The translations under genes and the position numbers were made by a program. The notes below the pieces were generated by a model. That model had not been told where the DNA came from. It searched no databases and worked only from the letters and a program-made list of their open reading frames with translations. This document shows, piece after piece, positions 1 through 10,936 of a stretch of DNA of 64,000 bases (positions are counted from its first letter, which is position 1; every line of letters begins with the position of its first letter). Origin of the DNA: Pseudomonas entomophila (GTDB lineage: Bacteria > Pseudomonadota > Gammaproteobacteria > Pseudomonadales > Pseudomonadaceae); NCBI RefSeq assembly GCF_018417595.1, contig NZ_CP070982.1, forward strand, positions 186,001-250,000. The letters run 5' to 3'.

Positions 1-13
1 CCAGCACCCCGGC

Positions 14-493
14 TCAGTCGCCTTCCTCGGCCTCCTGACGCCTCCGGGCCACGGCGCGCAGCGTATGCAGCGCGTCGTGACCCCGGGCCTGGTCCGGTGC
101 CAGCCGGGCCAGCCAATCTTCCGTCTCGTTCTGTTCGGCGGGCCACTCGCGGGCCAATGTTTCCAGGCGCTCAAGCAGCGTGCGTTCAGCCTGAAGCTCC
201 AGGTTCTTCACTTGCTCACGCAGCCCGCTCAAGTTCGGGTCGGCCAACGCCTGCTCGCGCCACTGCTGGCGCAGCGTGCGCAGTGGGGTGACCACGTCCC
301 GCTGCCAGGGGCAGGCCAATGCTTGAAGGGCCTGTATTCGTAATTCATTCGGTGCTACCTGGCGTGCCTGCAGCCAGGTGCCGCAGAGCAGCAGGCAGAC
401 GTCGCCGCCCAGCGCCTGGAGGGCCAGGCAGGCGCCTTCGACACCTGGCCGTGCGTACAGGGCCAAGGCATGGTTCCACAGGTCGGTGTGCAT
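14..493 (-). CDS. TIGR02444 family protein (conserved hypothetical)
   Basis: This is a 159-residue protein with no signal peptide or membrane segment. It is recognised as the small, mostly helical family annotated TIGR02444 in pseudomonads, from its opening MHTDLWNHALALYARPGVE and the alanine/leucine-rich helical body. No catalytic motif is visible and the family has no established role. It runs divergently from the ABC-F gene with only 50 bases between the two starts, so they share a promoter region. The ATG at 493 has only a weak purine-rich stretch before it. The stop lies 14 bases from the window edge. Confidence 0.8.
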   Translation of the reverse strand: MHTDLWNHALALYARPGVEGACLALQALGGDVCLLLCGTWLQARQVAPNELRIQALQALACPWQRDVVTPLRTLRQQWREQALADPNLSGLREQVKNLELQAERTLLERLETLAREWPAEQNETEDWLARLAPDQARGHDALHTLRAVARRRQEAEEGD

Positions 494-543
494 GGTTTCA
501 CTCGCGCCAGTGATCGGGGAAGCTGGTAGACTCCGCGACCATC

Positions 544-2453
<1,910 letters not shown>

Positions 2454-2454
<1 letters not shown>

Positions 2455-3041
2455 TGGAGCAACTGCGTTCGCTGCTGCCAGGGCAATGGATGGACACGTT
2501 CTGGTTGGGGCTGCAGATCCTGCTGATCCTGATCGCCGCGTTCATCCTGCAGCGCATGGTTGCCCGTGGGCTGAGGAGCCTGGGCGAGCGTTATCCGCTG
2601 CCGCACGAGTTGATGGTGCCGGTGCGTGGCGCCCTGCGCTGGCTGATCATGGGCAGCGCGCTGCTGTTCGTGCTGGAGCGCATGGGGGTGTCGGCCACGG
2701 TATTGTGGACGGCGCTCTCCGGTTTCGTCGCGGTGGCGGCGGTGGCCTTCTTCGCCATCTGGAGCGTGCTGTCCAATCTGCTGTGCGCGGTGCTGATCTT
2801 CACCGTCGGGCCGTTTCGCATCGGTGATGTGGTCGAGCTGGTCGATACCCTCGACAAACCAGGGGTCAAAGGCCGGGTGATCGCCATCAACCTGCTGTAC
2901 ACAACGCTGATGGAGACGCCCGAGGCGGGTGGGGCGCTGGTACAGGTGCCCAACAGCCAGTTCTTCCAGAAGGCGGTTCGGCGTTGGCGGGGGGCTGAAG
3001 TGCCTGCTCCAGGCAAGGACCCGGCCATCGGGGCCGATTAA
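2454..3041 (+). CDS. Small MscS-type mechanosensitive channel family protein
   Basis: This is a 195-residue inner-membrane protein. Hydrophobic segments lie near residues 15-33, 60-77 and 84-115. The third is Ala/Val/Gly-rich and runs into VGPFRIGDVVEL, the pore helix and start of the MscS beta domain. The beta domain continues to VQVPNSQFFQKAVRRW. The C-terminal alpha/beta vestibule of full MscS is absent, as in other short family members. It is translationally coupled to the ABC-F gene through TGATG. The final tail (GKDPAIGAD) lies just before and partly within sequence that resembles a REP remnant, so the native C-terminus may have been altered. Gating has not been inferred beyond the family. 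Confidence 0.8.
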
Positions 3042-3079
3042 CGCCGCTCCTACAAGGAACGCACAAGGTTGGCACGGTC

Positions 3080-3112
3080 GGAGTGGGAGCGGGTTTACCC
3101 GCGAAGAGGCCC
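3080..3112. repeat. REP element
   Basis: The core GGAGCGGGTTTACCCGCGAA followed by GAGGCC is the P. putida REP consensus in the inverted sense. It lies in the gap between the MscS-type gene and the LysE gene. A partial arm (GCCGCTCCTACAAGG) lies just upstream at about 3043-3057. Confidence 0.85.
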
Positions 3113-3198
3113 TCACCGACACTGCAAAAACCACTGGTTATTTTTTCGCCAGCACCGTAGCTTAACGTTTTGCAATAAATGTTCGAGCGAGGTGTGCG

Positions 3199-3831
3199 AT
3201 GTCGATGGAAACGTGGTTGGCCTTCTTTGCCGCGTGCTGGGTGATCAGCCTGTCGCCGGGCGCCGGGGCGATTGCCTCGATGTCCAGTGGCCTGCAGTAT
3301 GGCTTCTGGCGTGGCTACTGGAATGCCCTGGGCCTGCAACTGGGCCTGATCGTGCAGATTGCCATCATCGCCGCCGGTGTTGGCGCCATCCTCGCCGCTT
3401 CGGCCACCGCCTTCCAGATCATCAAGTGGTTCGGTGTCGTCTACCTGGTCTACCTCGCCTACAAGCAATGGAAAGCCTTGCCGATGGACATGAGCGACGA
3501 GTCCGGCGTGCGTCCGATCGGCAAGCCGCTGAGCCTGGTGTTCCGAGGTTTCCTGGTCAACGTCAGCAACCCCAAGGCGCTGGTGTTCATGCTCGCGGTG
3601 CTGCCGCAGTTCATCAACCCCCATGAAGCGCTGCTGCCACAGTATGTGGCGATCACCGTGACCATGATCAGCGTCGACATGCTGGTGATGGCGGGCTACA
3701 CCGGGCTGGCGTCGCGGGTGCTGCGCCTGTTGCGCACCCCTAAACAGCAGAAGCGCCTGAACCGCACCTTTGCCGGGCTGTTCATCGGCGCGGCGACGTT
3801 CCTCGCTACCCTGCGCCGGGCGCCGATCTGA
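3199..3831 (+). CDS. LysE/RhtB family amino-acid exporter
   Basis: This is a 210-residue inner-membrane protein of the LysE translocator family, which exports amino acids or their analogues. The N-terminal SPGAGAIASMSSGLQYGF is the family hallmark (P-G near residues 20-21). Five to six hydrophobic helices follow, including KWFGVVYLVYLAYKQWK and the NVSNPKALVFMLAVLPQF segment typical of RhtB-type members. The start is supported by GAGG upstream. The substrate cannot be read from the sequence. It is monocistronic, with REP sequence on both sides. Confidence 0.9.
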   Translation: MSMETWLAFFAACWVISLSPGAGAIASMSSGLQYGFWRGYWNALGLQLGLIVQIAIIAAGVGAILAASATAFQIIKWFGVVYLVYLAYKQWKALPMDMSDESGVRPIGKPLSLVFRGFLVNVSNPKALVFMLAVLPQFINPHEALLPQYVAITVTMISVDMLVMAGYTGLASRVLRLLRTPKQQKRLNRTFAGLFIGAATFLATLRRAPI

Positions 3832-3842
3832 TTGATTGTGCC

Positions 3843-3876
3843 GGTCCATTCGCGGGCAAGCCCGCGAATGCCGCAC
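3843..3876. repeat. REP-type palindrome between convergent genes
   Basis: The motif CATTCGCGGGCAAGCCCGCG forms a hairpin between the converging lysE-like and slipin genes. It could serve as a bidirectional mRNA 3' end, though it has no T-run. Confidence 0.7.
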
Positions 3877-3878
3877 CG

Positions 3879-4631
3879 CTATTTCTGCTTATCCATCAAC
3901 CCCTTGAGCAGATCCACCGGCAACGGAAAGACGATGGTCGAGCTCTTGTCCCCGGCAATCGCACCCAGCGTCTGCATGTAGCGCAGTTGCATCGCCCCAG
4001 GCTCCTTGCCCAGCATCTGCGCCGCCTGCATCAGTTTTTCCGATGCCTGCAGCTCGCCTTCGGCATGGATCACCTTGGCCCGCCGTTCGCGCTCGGCCTC
4101 GGCCTGGCGGGCGATGGCGCGGACCATCGACTCGTTGAGGTCGACGTGCTTGATCTCGACATTGGCCACCTTGATGCCCCAGGCGTCGGTCTGTGCGTCG
4201 AGCACGGCGCGGATGTCGGCGTTGAGCTGCTCGCGCTCGGCCAGCAGCTCGTCGAGCTCGTGCTTGCCAAGCACCGCGCGCAGGGTGGTCTGGGCCAGCT
4301 GGCTGGTGGCGCTGAGAAAATCCTCGACCTGGATGATCGCCTTCTGCGGGTCGAGCACGCGGAAGTACACCACGGCGTTGACCTTCACCGAGACGTTGTC
4401 GCGGGTGATCACGTCCTGGGGCGGCACGTCGAGTACCACGGTGCGCAGGTCAACCCGCACCATCTGCTGGATCCCCGGGATCAGGATGATCAACCCCGGG
4501 CCCTTGACCTGCCAGAAGCGCCCGAGCTGGAACACCACCCCGCGCTCGTACTCGCGCAGGATGCGCAAGGCCGACAGCAGCAACAGGGCCAGCAGCACCA
4601 GCAGGGTGCCGAAACCGAACTGCATGAACAT
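3879..4631 (-). CDS. Slipin family (SPFH/stomatin-like) membrane protein
   Basis: This is a 250-residue stomatin-like protein with one N-terminal membrane segment (residues about 5-23). An SPFH domain follows, recognised from [11 protein letters not shown], the [16 protein letters not shown] stretch and [24 protein letters not shown] helical coiled-coil tail ends the protein. Slipins form oligomers in lipid microdomains. I chose the ATG at 4631 over the in-frame GTG at 4637 because AAGGAGAG lies at proper spacing before it. The gene starts two bases after the NfeD-like gene stops, the classical NfeD-slipin pairing: the protease partner is thought to cleave the stomatin partner's C-terminus. 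Confidence 0.93.
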   Translation of the reverse strand: MFMQFGFGTLLVLLALLLLSALRILREYERGVVFQLGRFWQVKGPGLIILIPGIQQMVRVDLRTVVLDVPPQDVITRDNVSVKVNAVVYFRVLDPQKAIIQVEDFLSATSQLAQTTLRAVLGKHELDELLAEREQLNADIRAVLDAQTDAWGIKVANVEIKHVDLNESMVRAIARQAEAERERRAKVIHAEGELQASEKLMQAAQMLGKEPGAMQLRYMQTLGAIAGDKSSTIVFPLPVDLLKGLMDKQK

Positions 4632-4633
4632 CT

Positions 4634-5977
4634 TCACTCTCCTTGCGCCGTGGGCGCGGTGGCGCTGACCTCGAGCGTCAAGCCGTTACGGGCGATGACC
4701 CTGACGTGCTGGCCGGGTTGCAAGGGGGTCGCGCACTGCGCCTGCCACTGTTCGCCCTGGGCCTGTACCGAGCCGAGGAACGGGTTGTCCTGGTGTACCA
4801 CGGTCACGGTGACCAGGCTGCCCACCAGCCCGGCGTCGCCGCTGACCAGCGCCCGCCGCCGCGCCCTGAGCGCCATGCCCAGCACGCCACCGAGCAGCAG
4901 TGCCGAGACCACGGCGAGGCTGATGATCAGCGCCAGGGGAATGCCGAAGCCGGGGGCATCGGTGTCCATCAGGATCAGTGCGCCAACCACGAAGGCGACG
5001 ATGCCGCCGAAGCCGATCACGCCGAAGCTGGGCAGGAAAGCTTCGGCAATCATGAAAGCGATCCCCAACAGGATCAGCGCCACGCCGGCATGGCTGACCG
5101 GCAACAGTTGCAGGGCGTACAACGCCAGCAACAGACTGATGCCGCCGACCACGCCTCCCGCGCCGGTGCCAGGGTTCATGAACTCGAACAACAAGCCGTA
5201 CACGCCGATCATGATCAGGATCAGCGCCACGCTGGGGTTGGTGATCACTGCCAGCAGGCGTGTGCGCCAGTCGGGCAGGTGCTCCACCACGGCAGCGTCG
5301 GCGGTGCGCAGTTGCACGGGCTGGCCGGCGACCTGCACGGTGCGGCCATCGAGCTGGCGCAGCAGTTCAGGCAGGTCGCTGGCGACCAGGTCGATCACCT
5401 TCAGGCGCAGGGCTTCGCTGGCCGAAAGACTCACGGCCTCGCGCACCGCCTTTTCCGCCCAGTCGGCGTTGCGCCCGCGCAACTCGGCCAAGCCCCGGAT
5501 ATAGGCGGCGGCATCGTTGACCTGCTTGCGGGCAAGGGTGTCGTCCTCCTTGTTGGCGGGCGGTTTGTCGCCCATGCCGGGCGCGCCGATCTGCACCGGT
5601 GTCGCCGCGCCCAGGTTGGTACCAGGTGCCATTGCCGCCACATGGCTGGCATAGAGGATGTAGGTGCCGGCGCTGGCCGCCCGGGCGCCGCCGGGAGCGA
5701 CGAAGGTGACCACCGGCACGGGGCTGGCGAGGATGGCCTTGATGATCTGGCGCATGGCGCTGTCCAGGCCGCCGGGGGTGTCCAGACGGACCACCACCAG
5801 TTGCGTACCCTGCGCCTGTGCTTGTTCAAGGCCGCGCAGCAGGTAGTCGGCGCTGGCCGGGCCGATGGCGTCGTCAACGCTCAGCAGCCAGACATCCGTG
5901 CCCGGCGCGGCCTGGCCGCCTGGGGCGAGGCCAAGCAACAGTGACAGCAGCAACACGCGCCAGCAGTGAGCGATCAC
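4634..5977 (-). CDS. NfeD-type membrane serine protease (ClpP class)
   Basis: This is a 447-residue long-form NfeD protein. It has an N-terminal signal sequence ending near GGQAAPG. A ClpP/SppA-like serine protease domain follows, with [14 protein letters not shown] and the nucleophile region [23 protein letters not shown]. Four to five membrane helices come next (residues about 230-360), then a C-terminal OB-fold (about 370-447). It is the first gene of a two-gene operon with the slipin. The catalytic domain should face the periplasm. The gene is divergent from the YbaK-like gene across about 95 bases that hold an inverted repeat. Confidence 0.9.
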   Translation of the reverse strand: MIAHCWRVLLLSLLLGLAPGGQAAPGTDVWLLSVDDAIGPASADYLLRGLEQAQAQGTQLVVVRLDTPGGLDSAMRQIIKAILASPVPVVTFVAPGGARAASAGTYILYASHVAAMAPGTNLGAATPVQIGAPGMGDKPPANKEDDTLARKQVNDAAAYIRGLAELRGRNADWAEKAVREAVSLSASEALRLKVIDLVASDLPELLRQLDGRTVQVAGQPVQLRTADAAVVEHLPDWRTRLLAVITNPSVALILIMIGVYGLLFEFMNPGTGAGGVVGGISLLLALYALQLLPVSHAGVALILLGIAFMIAEAFLPSFGVIGFGGIVAFVVGALILMDTDAPGFGIPLALIISLAVVSALLLGGVLGMALRARRRALVSGDAGLVGSLVTVTVVHQDNPFLGSVQAQGEQWQAQCATPLQPGQHVRVIARNGLTLEVSATAPTAQGE

Positions 5978-6007
5978 CTGTCGTCACCTCGTGCGGACCT
6001 GTTCCTG

Positions 6008-6044
6008 AAGTTTAGTCGTGCCCGACCGACCACGGCCTAAACTT
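6008..6044. promoter_or_regulatory. Inverted repeat in divergent nfeD / ybaK-like promoter region
   Basis: The arms AAGTTTAG (6008-6015) and CTAAACTT (6037-6044) are perfect inverted repeats around a 21-base spacer. Each arm contains TAAACT, a plausible -10 hexamer, pointing outwards. It may be a symmetric divergent promoter or an operator; only the repeat itself is observed. Confidence 0.4.
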
Positions 6045-6073
6045 GAGGGTGGGGGCTAAACCGGAGGTGCATC

Positions 6074-6532
6074 ATGCGAATGGCCAAGACCCTTCAGCAG
6101 CGCCTGGACCAGGCCAACTGCGACTACGACATCGTTCCCCATCCACATTCGGCCACCAGCCTGGAGTCGGCGCGCACGGCCGGCGTGCCCGCCGAGCGGG
6201 TCGCCAAGTCGGTGATGCTCGACGACCGCCATGGCAACTACATCATGGCCGTGCTGCCGGCCAACCGGCACCTGGACATGACCGAGGTGCGCATGACCGG
6301 CGCCTGGCAGCTGACCCGCGAGAGCGCGTTGCCCAGCCTGTTCGGCGATTGCGAGCGTGGCGCGATCCCGGCGCTTGGGGATGCCTACAACATCCCGATG
6401 CTGCTCGATCGCACGCTGACCCGCCAGGGTGATGTCTATCTCGAGGCGGGTGACCACGATCATCTGATCCACATGAGCATGGAGCAATACTTGAAACTGG
6501 TGCCGCACGCCGAAGTGCGCGAATTGAGCTGA
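6074..6532 (+). CDS. YbaK/EbsC-type aminoacyl-tRNA deacylase
   Basis: This is a cytoplasmic protein of 152 residues spanning one YbaK/ProX-type editing domain. The fold's features are visible: an early conserved HPHSATSLESARTAGVPAER segment, VAKSVMLDDRHGNYIMAVLPA with the family lysine, and the later FGDCERGAIPALGDAYNIP loop. These proteins hydrolyse mischarged aminoacyl-tRNAs in trans; which tRNA it acts on cannot be told from sequence. The start is supported by GGAGG six bases upstream. It is followed 60 bases later by the DUF2789 gene on the same strand. Confidence 0.9.
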   Translation: MRMAKTLQQRLDQANCDYDIVPHPHSATSLESARTAGVPAERVAKSVMLDDRHGNYIMAVLPANRHLDMTEVRMTGAWQLTRESALPSLFGDCERGAIPALGDAYNIPMLLDRTLTRQGDVYLEAGDHDHLIHMSMEQYLKLVPHAEVRELS

Positions 6533-6592
6533 TGCTCGCAACCACCGCCGGGCTGGCGTCGTGGACGACCGGCCCGGCCGAAGGAGTGAACC

Positions 6593-6835
6593 ATGGAAGC
6601 GCCGATCCACAAGTTTTCCGAACTGTTCAAGCAGCTGGGGCTGCCGGACGATCCGCTGGGCATCGACCAGTTCATCACCAGCCATTCGCCGCTCAAGGGC
6701 GATGTGAAACTGGTGGATGCGCCTTTCTGGACCGATGGCCAGCGGGCGTTTCTGAGGCAAAGCATTGATGACGATGCCGATTGGGCGGAGCTGTTCGATC
6801 AGCTCAACGAAGCCTTGCGTCGCCCACGAAAATAA
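6593..6835 (+). CDS. DUF2789 family protein
   Basis: This is an 80-residue acidic, soluble protein matching the DUF2789 family of gamma-proteobacteria (HKFSELFKQLGLP, then FITSHSPLKGDVKLVDAPFW, and an acidic C-terminal helix). Its function is unknown. AAGGAG lies seven bases before the ATG. It is probably co-transcribed with the YbaK-like gene. Confidence 0.85.
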   Translation: MEAPIHKFSELFKQLGLPDDPLGIDQFITSHSPLKGDVKLVDAPFWTDGQRAFLRQSIDDDADWAELFDQLNEALRRPRK

Positions 6836-6905
6836 AGCGCCGAGCGGCACCTGATGGGTGATCGGGCCGTTGCTATGCTCAGGAAAAACAACAGGGGATG
6901 GCGCG

Positions 6906-7544
6906 ATGAAAGATCCCTACGCACCGGGTTTCTGGTGCTCCGTGACGATCCTGGGCACCCTGACCGCCGGCTACTTCTACGGTATCCGGCACACCCAGCA
7001 GATGAACCAGGCCGTGCAATTTCTGTATGCCGCCGCCGCCGTCACCGCGGCGGTGTCGTTGTGCGGGCTGGCATGGATCGCCTGGCAGCAGTTGCACCTG
7101 AACCGTCGCGAAGTGGCTCAGGGGCGAACGCTGCTGACCATCTGGAACACCAAGGTTGCCCTGCGCCGGGTCGAGACGGTGTTCGACCGATATTTCTGGG
7201 GTAGTTACTGGCATTCCGGGCGGACGTTCGAAGAGGTCATGGGCGAGCTCAAGGGCACGCCCCTGGAGCAAAGCCTGGATGCCCTCAAGCGCCAGTGCCG
7301 GGAGCTCGACCGGGAAGTGCATGATCACCACCATCACTGGCTGGCCAATGCCCGTGATCTGTCTAGCGTGGCCACCGCGATGGCGCGCGAGCGCTACCAG
7401 CTGGACCTGTGCGATGCACCAGTGCGCGAGGGTGGCAACACCGCGGTGCTCAATCGTGACCTGGAAGTGCTGGTGTACACCTGGTCGGCGCGGCTGCGCA
7501 GCTTCGACCATCAGCTGGACGAGCTGGAGCGCGCCTACCACTGA
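6906..7544 (+). CDS. Two-helix membrane protein of unknown function
   Basis: I do not recognise this 212-residue protein. Two hydrophobic segments lie near residues 8-25 and 36-58. A soluble, helical and charged C-terminal domain of about 150 residues follows. It contains a histidine-rich stretch (HDHHHHWLANARD) and two Trp/Tyr-rich patches. The ATG at 6906 is preferred over an in-frame ATG at 6858 because AGGGGATGG lies just upstream and the extra 16 residues look non-native. The topology suggests a small inner-membrane protein with a cytoplasmic domain. It converges with the CBS gene, with three bases between the stops. Confidence 0.6.
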   Translation: MKDPYAPGFWCSVTILGTLTAGYFYGIRHTQQMNQAVQFLYAAAAVTAAVSLCGLAWIAWQQLHLNRREVAQGRTLLTIWNTKVALRRVETVFDRYFWGSYWHSGRTFEEVMGELKGTPLEQSLDALKRQCRELDREVHDHHHHWLANARDLSSVATAMARERYQLDLCDAPVREGGNTAVLNRDLEVLVYTWSARLRSFDHQLDELERAYH

Positions 7545-7547
7545 GGG

Positions 7548-7985
7548 TTAATCGCCGCGAATGTACTGCTCCAGCTGGAGGATGAGGTTGGCCTGCTCGG
7601 CGATGGTCTCTTTCACCAGGTCGCCGATCGACAGCAGCCCGAGCAGTTGGCCGTTATCCACTACCGGCAGGTGACGCAGGTGGCGGTTGGTCATCAGGTT
7701 CATGCAGTACTCGAGGTTTTGCTTGGGGTCGACGGTGACCACCGGCGAACTCATGATTTCGCGTACGGTCGTGAACGGTGAAGAGCGGCCCTTGAGCACC
7801 AGCTTGCGAGCGTAGTCGCGTTCGCTGACGATCCCGACCACCTGGCCGTTCTCCACCACCGGCAGGGCGCCGATGTTTTTCTCCGCCAGCAGCTTCAAGG
7901 CATCGAGCACCGAATCATCAGGCGCGATGGTATAGACGGTCTGAGGTTGCGACTTGTTTTTCAGGATCTGTTCGACGTTCTTCAT
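7548..7985 (-). CDS. Tandem CBS-domain protein
   Basis: This is a 145-residue protein consisting of two CBS motifs (residues about 10-65 and 75-130), a Bateman module that binds adenosyl nucleotides and often senses energy state. Diagnostic strings are VVGIVSERDYARKLVLKG, MNLMTNRHLRHLPVVDNG and LLSIGDLVKETI. No effector domain is attached, so it may act as a stand-alone regulator. The frame continues upstream, but the MKNVEQILK start fits homologue length. Confidence 0.9.
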   Translation of the reverse strand: MKNVEQILKNKSQPQTVYTIAPDDSVLDALKLLAEKNIGALPVVENGQVVGIVSERDYARKLVLKGRSSPFTTVREIMSSPVVTVDPKQNLEYCMNLMTNRHLRHLPVVDNGQLLGLLSIGDLVKETIAEQANLILQLEQYIRGD

Positions 7986-8108
7986 ACGGGCCTCAGTGGG
8001 TGGGACGGCGATGTGTCGGAGTAAATAAAGCATCCGGCACGGCGCTCTGCACGGCAATGCAGGAAACGGCATGGAGGCGATTGAAAAACGTCATGTGTGG
8101 GCCGCATG

Positions 8109-8135
8109 AAAAAAGGCGGCCCGAAGGCCGCCTTT
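8109..8135 (-). terminator. Rho-independent terminator after the DUF805 gene
   Basis: A 10-bp stem (AAAGGCGGCC / GGCCGCCTTT) with a four-base loop is followed on the minus strand by a run of T (8109-8114 on the plus strand is A). It lies 22 bases beyond the DUF805 stop. Confidence 0.85.
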
Positions 8136-8156
8136 CCATTCACGCACAGGCTGCGC

Positions 8157-8618
8157 TTACACCAGGCCTTTGGGGCTCGGGCCGAAGCGGTTGTTGCCTG
8201 GGGTGCCGTCCTTGATCAGGAACACCAAGCCGACGATAGGTACCAGCAACCACCAGCCGCTGTGGTCATTGTCGTGCACACGACGAACAGCAACGGCGAT
8301 GCTCGGGATCATGATCGCCAGGTTGTACACCAGGCCCAGCAGCGGTTTGGTGCCGATAGCGTTGTCGACGAAACCGATAGCGATCGTGATCAGCAGGTTG
8401 AAGAGCACGAACATCCAGTATTCCTTGCGGCGCGCACGGCCCTTGAATACGGCGTACTTCTTCATCACTTCGAGGTAGGCATTGCCACTGCTCACGGCAG
8501 TGGCACCCGCGATTGTGCCGTTGCCGGCAGTGGCGGCCTGGGGTGCGCCGCAGCCCGGGCAGCTCAGGGCCGATTGATGGATCTGTTTGGCGCAGCCGCG
8601 GCAGAACACCATGCTCAT
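8157..8618 (-). CDS. Zinc-ribbon DUF805 membrane protein
   Basis: This is a 153-residue protein. The N-terminus is a short zinc ribbon with CxxC pairs (FCRGCAKQ and SCPGCGAP). A linker leads to a DUF805 membrane domain with about three helices, recognised by FKGRARRKEYWMFVLFN, VRRVHDNDHSGWW and the closing DGTPGNNRFGPSP motif. The role of DUF805 proteins is not established. GAGGG lies upstream of the ATG. It is downstream of, and probably in one transcript with, the similar zinc-ribbon gene at 8640-8993, and it ends at a clear terminator. Confidence 0.88.
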   Translation of the reverse strand: MSMVFCRGCAKQIHQSALSCPGCGAPQAATAGNGTIAGATAVSSGNAYLEVMKKYAVFKGRARRKEYWMFVLFNLLITIAIGFVDNAIGTKPLLGLVYNLAIMIPSIAVAVRRVHDNDHSGWWLLVPIVGLVFLIKDGTPGNNRFGPSPKGLV

Positions 8619-8639
8619 TTGTTTTCCCTCACGTTTTGA

Positions 8640-8993
8640 TTAGCTAGCAGATAGACCGATGAAGCACAGCAGTGAAATGACTGCCATGACCACGCCGGCG
8701 ATGGCCATGCCGTTACCGGGCTTCTTCTGGCTGATGCTGACGATGCCCAGGACCAGGCCCGCCATTGAAAGCATGACCATCCCAAGGAGGGTTTCACCAT
8801 CCCAGTCAGCGTCATCGAACAGCGTCAGTACACAGAGGATGCCGAGAATCAGGGAGACGATGCCCATCCACGGCGATTCGCCGCTGACCGGGTTCGTGGG
8901 GGAGATTGCGTGCTGTGGAGCACCGCATTGTGGGCAGGTGGGTGCCGTTTCGTGCAGCTGTCTGGCACAGCCGCGGCAATAGACCATCGCCAT
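8640..8993 (-). CDS. Zinc-ribbon DUF4190-like membrane protein
   Basis: This is a 117-residue protein. Its first 27 residues (MAMVYCRGCARQLHETAPTC, then PQCGAPQ) are nearly the same as the zinc ribbon of the neighbouring DUF805 protein. A different membrane domain follows: two or three helices with the GIVSLILGILC and GMAIAGVVMAVISLL pattern of DUF4190-like proteins. AAGGA at good spacing supports the ATG at 8993. The shared ribbon suggests both proteins meet the same partner. The function is unknown. Confidence 0.8.
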   Translation of the reverse strand: MAMVYCRGCARQLHETAPTCPQCGAPQHAISPTNPVSGESPWMGIVSLILGILCVLTLFDDADWDGETLLGMVMLSMAGLVLGIVSISQKKPGNGMAIAGVVMAVISLLCFIGLSAS

Positions 8994-9126
8994 CGCAATT
9001 CCTTTTGTAGCGTTCGTCGAACGCGTCCCTGTTCGCATAACGTGTCACCCGAACGGGTGGCCGGCGCGAAGGTTACCAAACATTTCATGGGTGGCGAAAC
9101 AGTGGCGCCAGAAAATCCACACGTAA

Positions 9127-9151
9127 ACGAGAAAGGCGCCCGCAGGCGCCT
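9127..9151 (-). terminator. Probable terminator after the M20 dipeptidase gene
   Basis: A GC-rich 7-bp stem (AGGCGCC / GGCGCCT) with loop TGCG on the minus strand is followed by TTTCTC. It lies 20 bases beyond the dipeptidase stop. Confidence 0.65.
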
Positions 9152-9171
9152 CCCGTCTTTACAAGCGTGCC

Positions 9172-10902
9172 TCAGAGTTTCGGCATCTGCCCGATCCGCG
9201 CCACCATCTCGCTGACGATCTGCAAGTCGAGCATGAACTGCTCCACGGTCTTGAACTCGTTGTCGTTGTGGCCGGTGTACTTCACATCCGGCATGGCCAG
9301 GCCGAACTGCACGCCGTTGGGCAGGTCGTGCACCGAGGTGGCGCCGGCGGAGGTACCGAACTCGTGCTTCATGCCCAGGTTCTCGCTGGCCACGGCCAGC
9401 AGGGCCTTGACCCACTCGCCTTCGGGGTTGCGGTACATTGGTTCGTCGAGGGTGTAGTCGAAGGCCACCGAGGTGTGGCTGGTACGCGCCCACTCACCGA
9501 GTTTGCCGGAGATCTCCGACTTGAGAGTCTCGAGCGACTTGCCCTTGGGAATGCGCAGGTTCACCGCCAGCTTCAGCGCCTTGTCATCCAGGCCGACGAA
9601 AGTCAGCGAGGTGGTCAGCGGGCCCATGAAATCGTCCTTGAAACCCACGCCGAGCTTGTTGCCCAGGTAGTCCAGGCCCCAGTTGTCGGCGGCGTAGCGG
9701 GCAGCGTCGGTGATGTGGTTGTGCTTGAGCGGCACCTGCTTCTGCACGCCGTTGAGGAAGTCGAGCATGCGTGCCACCGGGTTGACCCCGGACTCAGGCT
9801 CGGAGGAGTGGGCCGACACACCGGTCACGGTCAGCAGTACCTGCTTGCCGTCGGCCTTGGCGTCGATGCTGAAGTCGCCGCTGTGTTGCTTGACGTACTC
9901 GGCGCCAGCTTTCTCCAGCGCCTTGGCCAGGTCCGCGGGTTTGTCGCTGATCAGCGTCGCCACCGAGCTGCCGGGGATCTGGTTGGTGGCCAGGCCGCCG
10001 GTCAGCTTCACCACCTCGGCGCCTTTACCGGTACCGGCGCGCTTGGTGAAGGTGGCCATGACGGTGCCGTAGCCTTTCTCGGCGATCACCACCGGGTAGC
10101 CGCCGTCCAGCGCCAGGTTGTAGTCGGGGGTGGCGTTGCGCGCGAAGTAGTAGGGGATCGCGTCGCCGGTGGTTTCCTCGGTGGTGTCCACCAGCAGCTT
10201 GAACTGGCGGGCCAGGGGCAGTTTCTCGTCCTTGGCCACTTTCAACGCGTAGAGCGCGACGACGATGCCGTTCTTGTCGTCCTCGGTGCCACGGCCGTAC
10301 ATGCGGTCGCCCACCAGGGTGACCTTGAACGGGTCGAGTTGGGTGCCGTCCTTGAGCTTCCAGTTTTCCGGGGTTACCGGCACCACGTCGGCGTGGGCAT
10401 GGATGCCGATCACTTCCTTGCCTTCGCCGAGGGTGATTTCGTAGACACGGTTGTCGACGTTGCGGAACTGCAGGCCGAAGCCCTCGGCCAGGGCCTTGAT
10501 CTTGTCGGCGATCTTGAGGAATTCCGGGTTCTCGTGCTGCTCAACACCCTCTTTGCGTACCGTCGGGATCTCCACCAGTTCGCGCAGGGTCTGCTTGGCG
10601 GCCTCGCCGTACTTGATCCGGGTATACAGGCCCAGCAGGCGGTTGATCTCGTCCTGCTGCTCAGTGCTCAGCGGCTTGCCGGCCAGGTACAGTTTGAGGG
10701 TGTCGCCGAGCTTGTCGGCCTTGGCCAGGTCGCTGCCGGCCAGTTTGCCGAGGAACTGCTTGAAGTCGGCCGGGTTGCTGCCGTCGTAGGCTTTGATGAT
10801 GGCGGCGGACTGTTGCTGGGAGAGGTTGGCGTGGGCCGGGATCGAGAACATCGCCAGGCTGGCCAGCATCACGGAAGCGGCGGAAAGCTTGGAAAATGGC
10901 AT
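9172..10902 (-). CDS. Secreted M20-family dipeptidase
   Basis: This is a 576-residue metallopeptidase of the M20 (PepV-like) group. An N-terminal signal peptide ends at SIPAHA. Metal-site motifs are present: GIHAHADVVPV, then MYGRGTEDDKNG, the catalytic-Glu region VDTTEETTGDAI and the late metal histidine in YTGHNDNE. The lid/dimerisation domain contains SAHSSEPESGVNPV. It should act in the periplasm on dipeptides or small amidated peptides. Two start codons are possible (10914 and 10902). AAAGGA abuts the first directly, which is too close, so I prefer the second. Confidence 0.85.
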   Translation of the reverse strand: MPFSKLSAASVMLASLAMFSIPAHANLSQQQSAAIIKAYDGSNPADFKQFLGKLAGSDLAKADKLGDTLKLYLAGKPLSTEQQDEINRLLGLYTRIKYGEAAKQTLRELVEIPTVRKEGVEQHENPEFLKIADKIKALAEGFGLQFRNVDNRVYEITLGEGKEVIGIHAHADVVPVTPENWKLKDGTQLDPFKVTLVGDRMYGRGTEDDKNGIVVALYALKVAKDEKLPLARQFKLLVDTTEETTGDAIPYYFARNATPDYNLALDGGYPVVIAEKGYGTVMATFTKRAGTGKGAEVVKLTGGLATNQIPGSSVATLISDKPADLAKALEKAGAEYVKQHSGDFSIDAKADGKQVLLTVTGVSAHSSEPESGVNPVARMLDFLNGVQKQVPLKHNHITDAARYAADNWGLDYLGNKLGVGFKDDFMGPLTTSLTFVGLDDKALKLAVNLRIPKGKSLETLKSEISGKLGEWARTSHTSVAFDYTLDEPMYRNPEGEWVKALLAVASENLGMKHEFGTSAGATSVHDLPNGVQFGLAMPDVKYTGHNDNEFKTVEQFMLDLQIVSEMVARIGQMPKL

Positions 10903-10936
10903 GGGTGTGCGCATTCCTTTGCAAGGGTGGGTGGTG

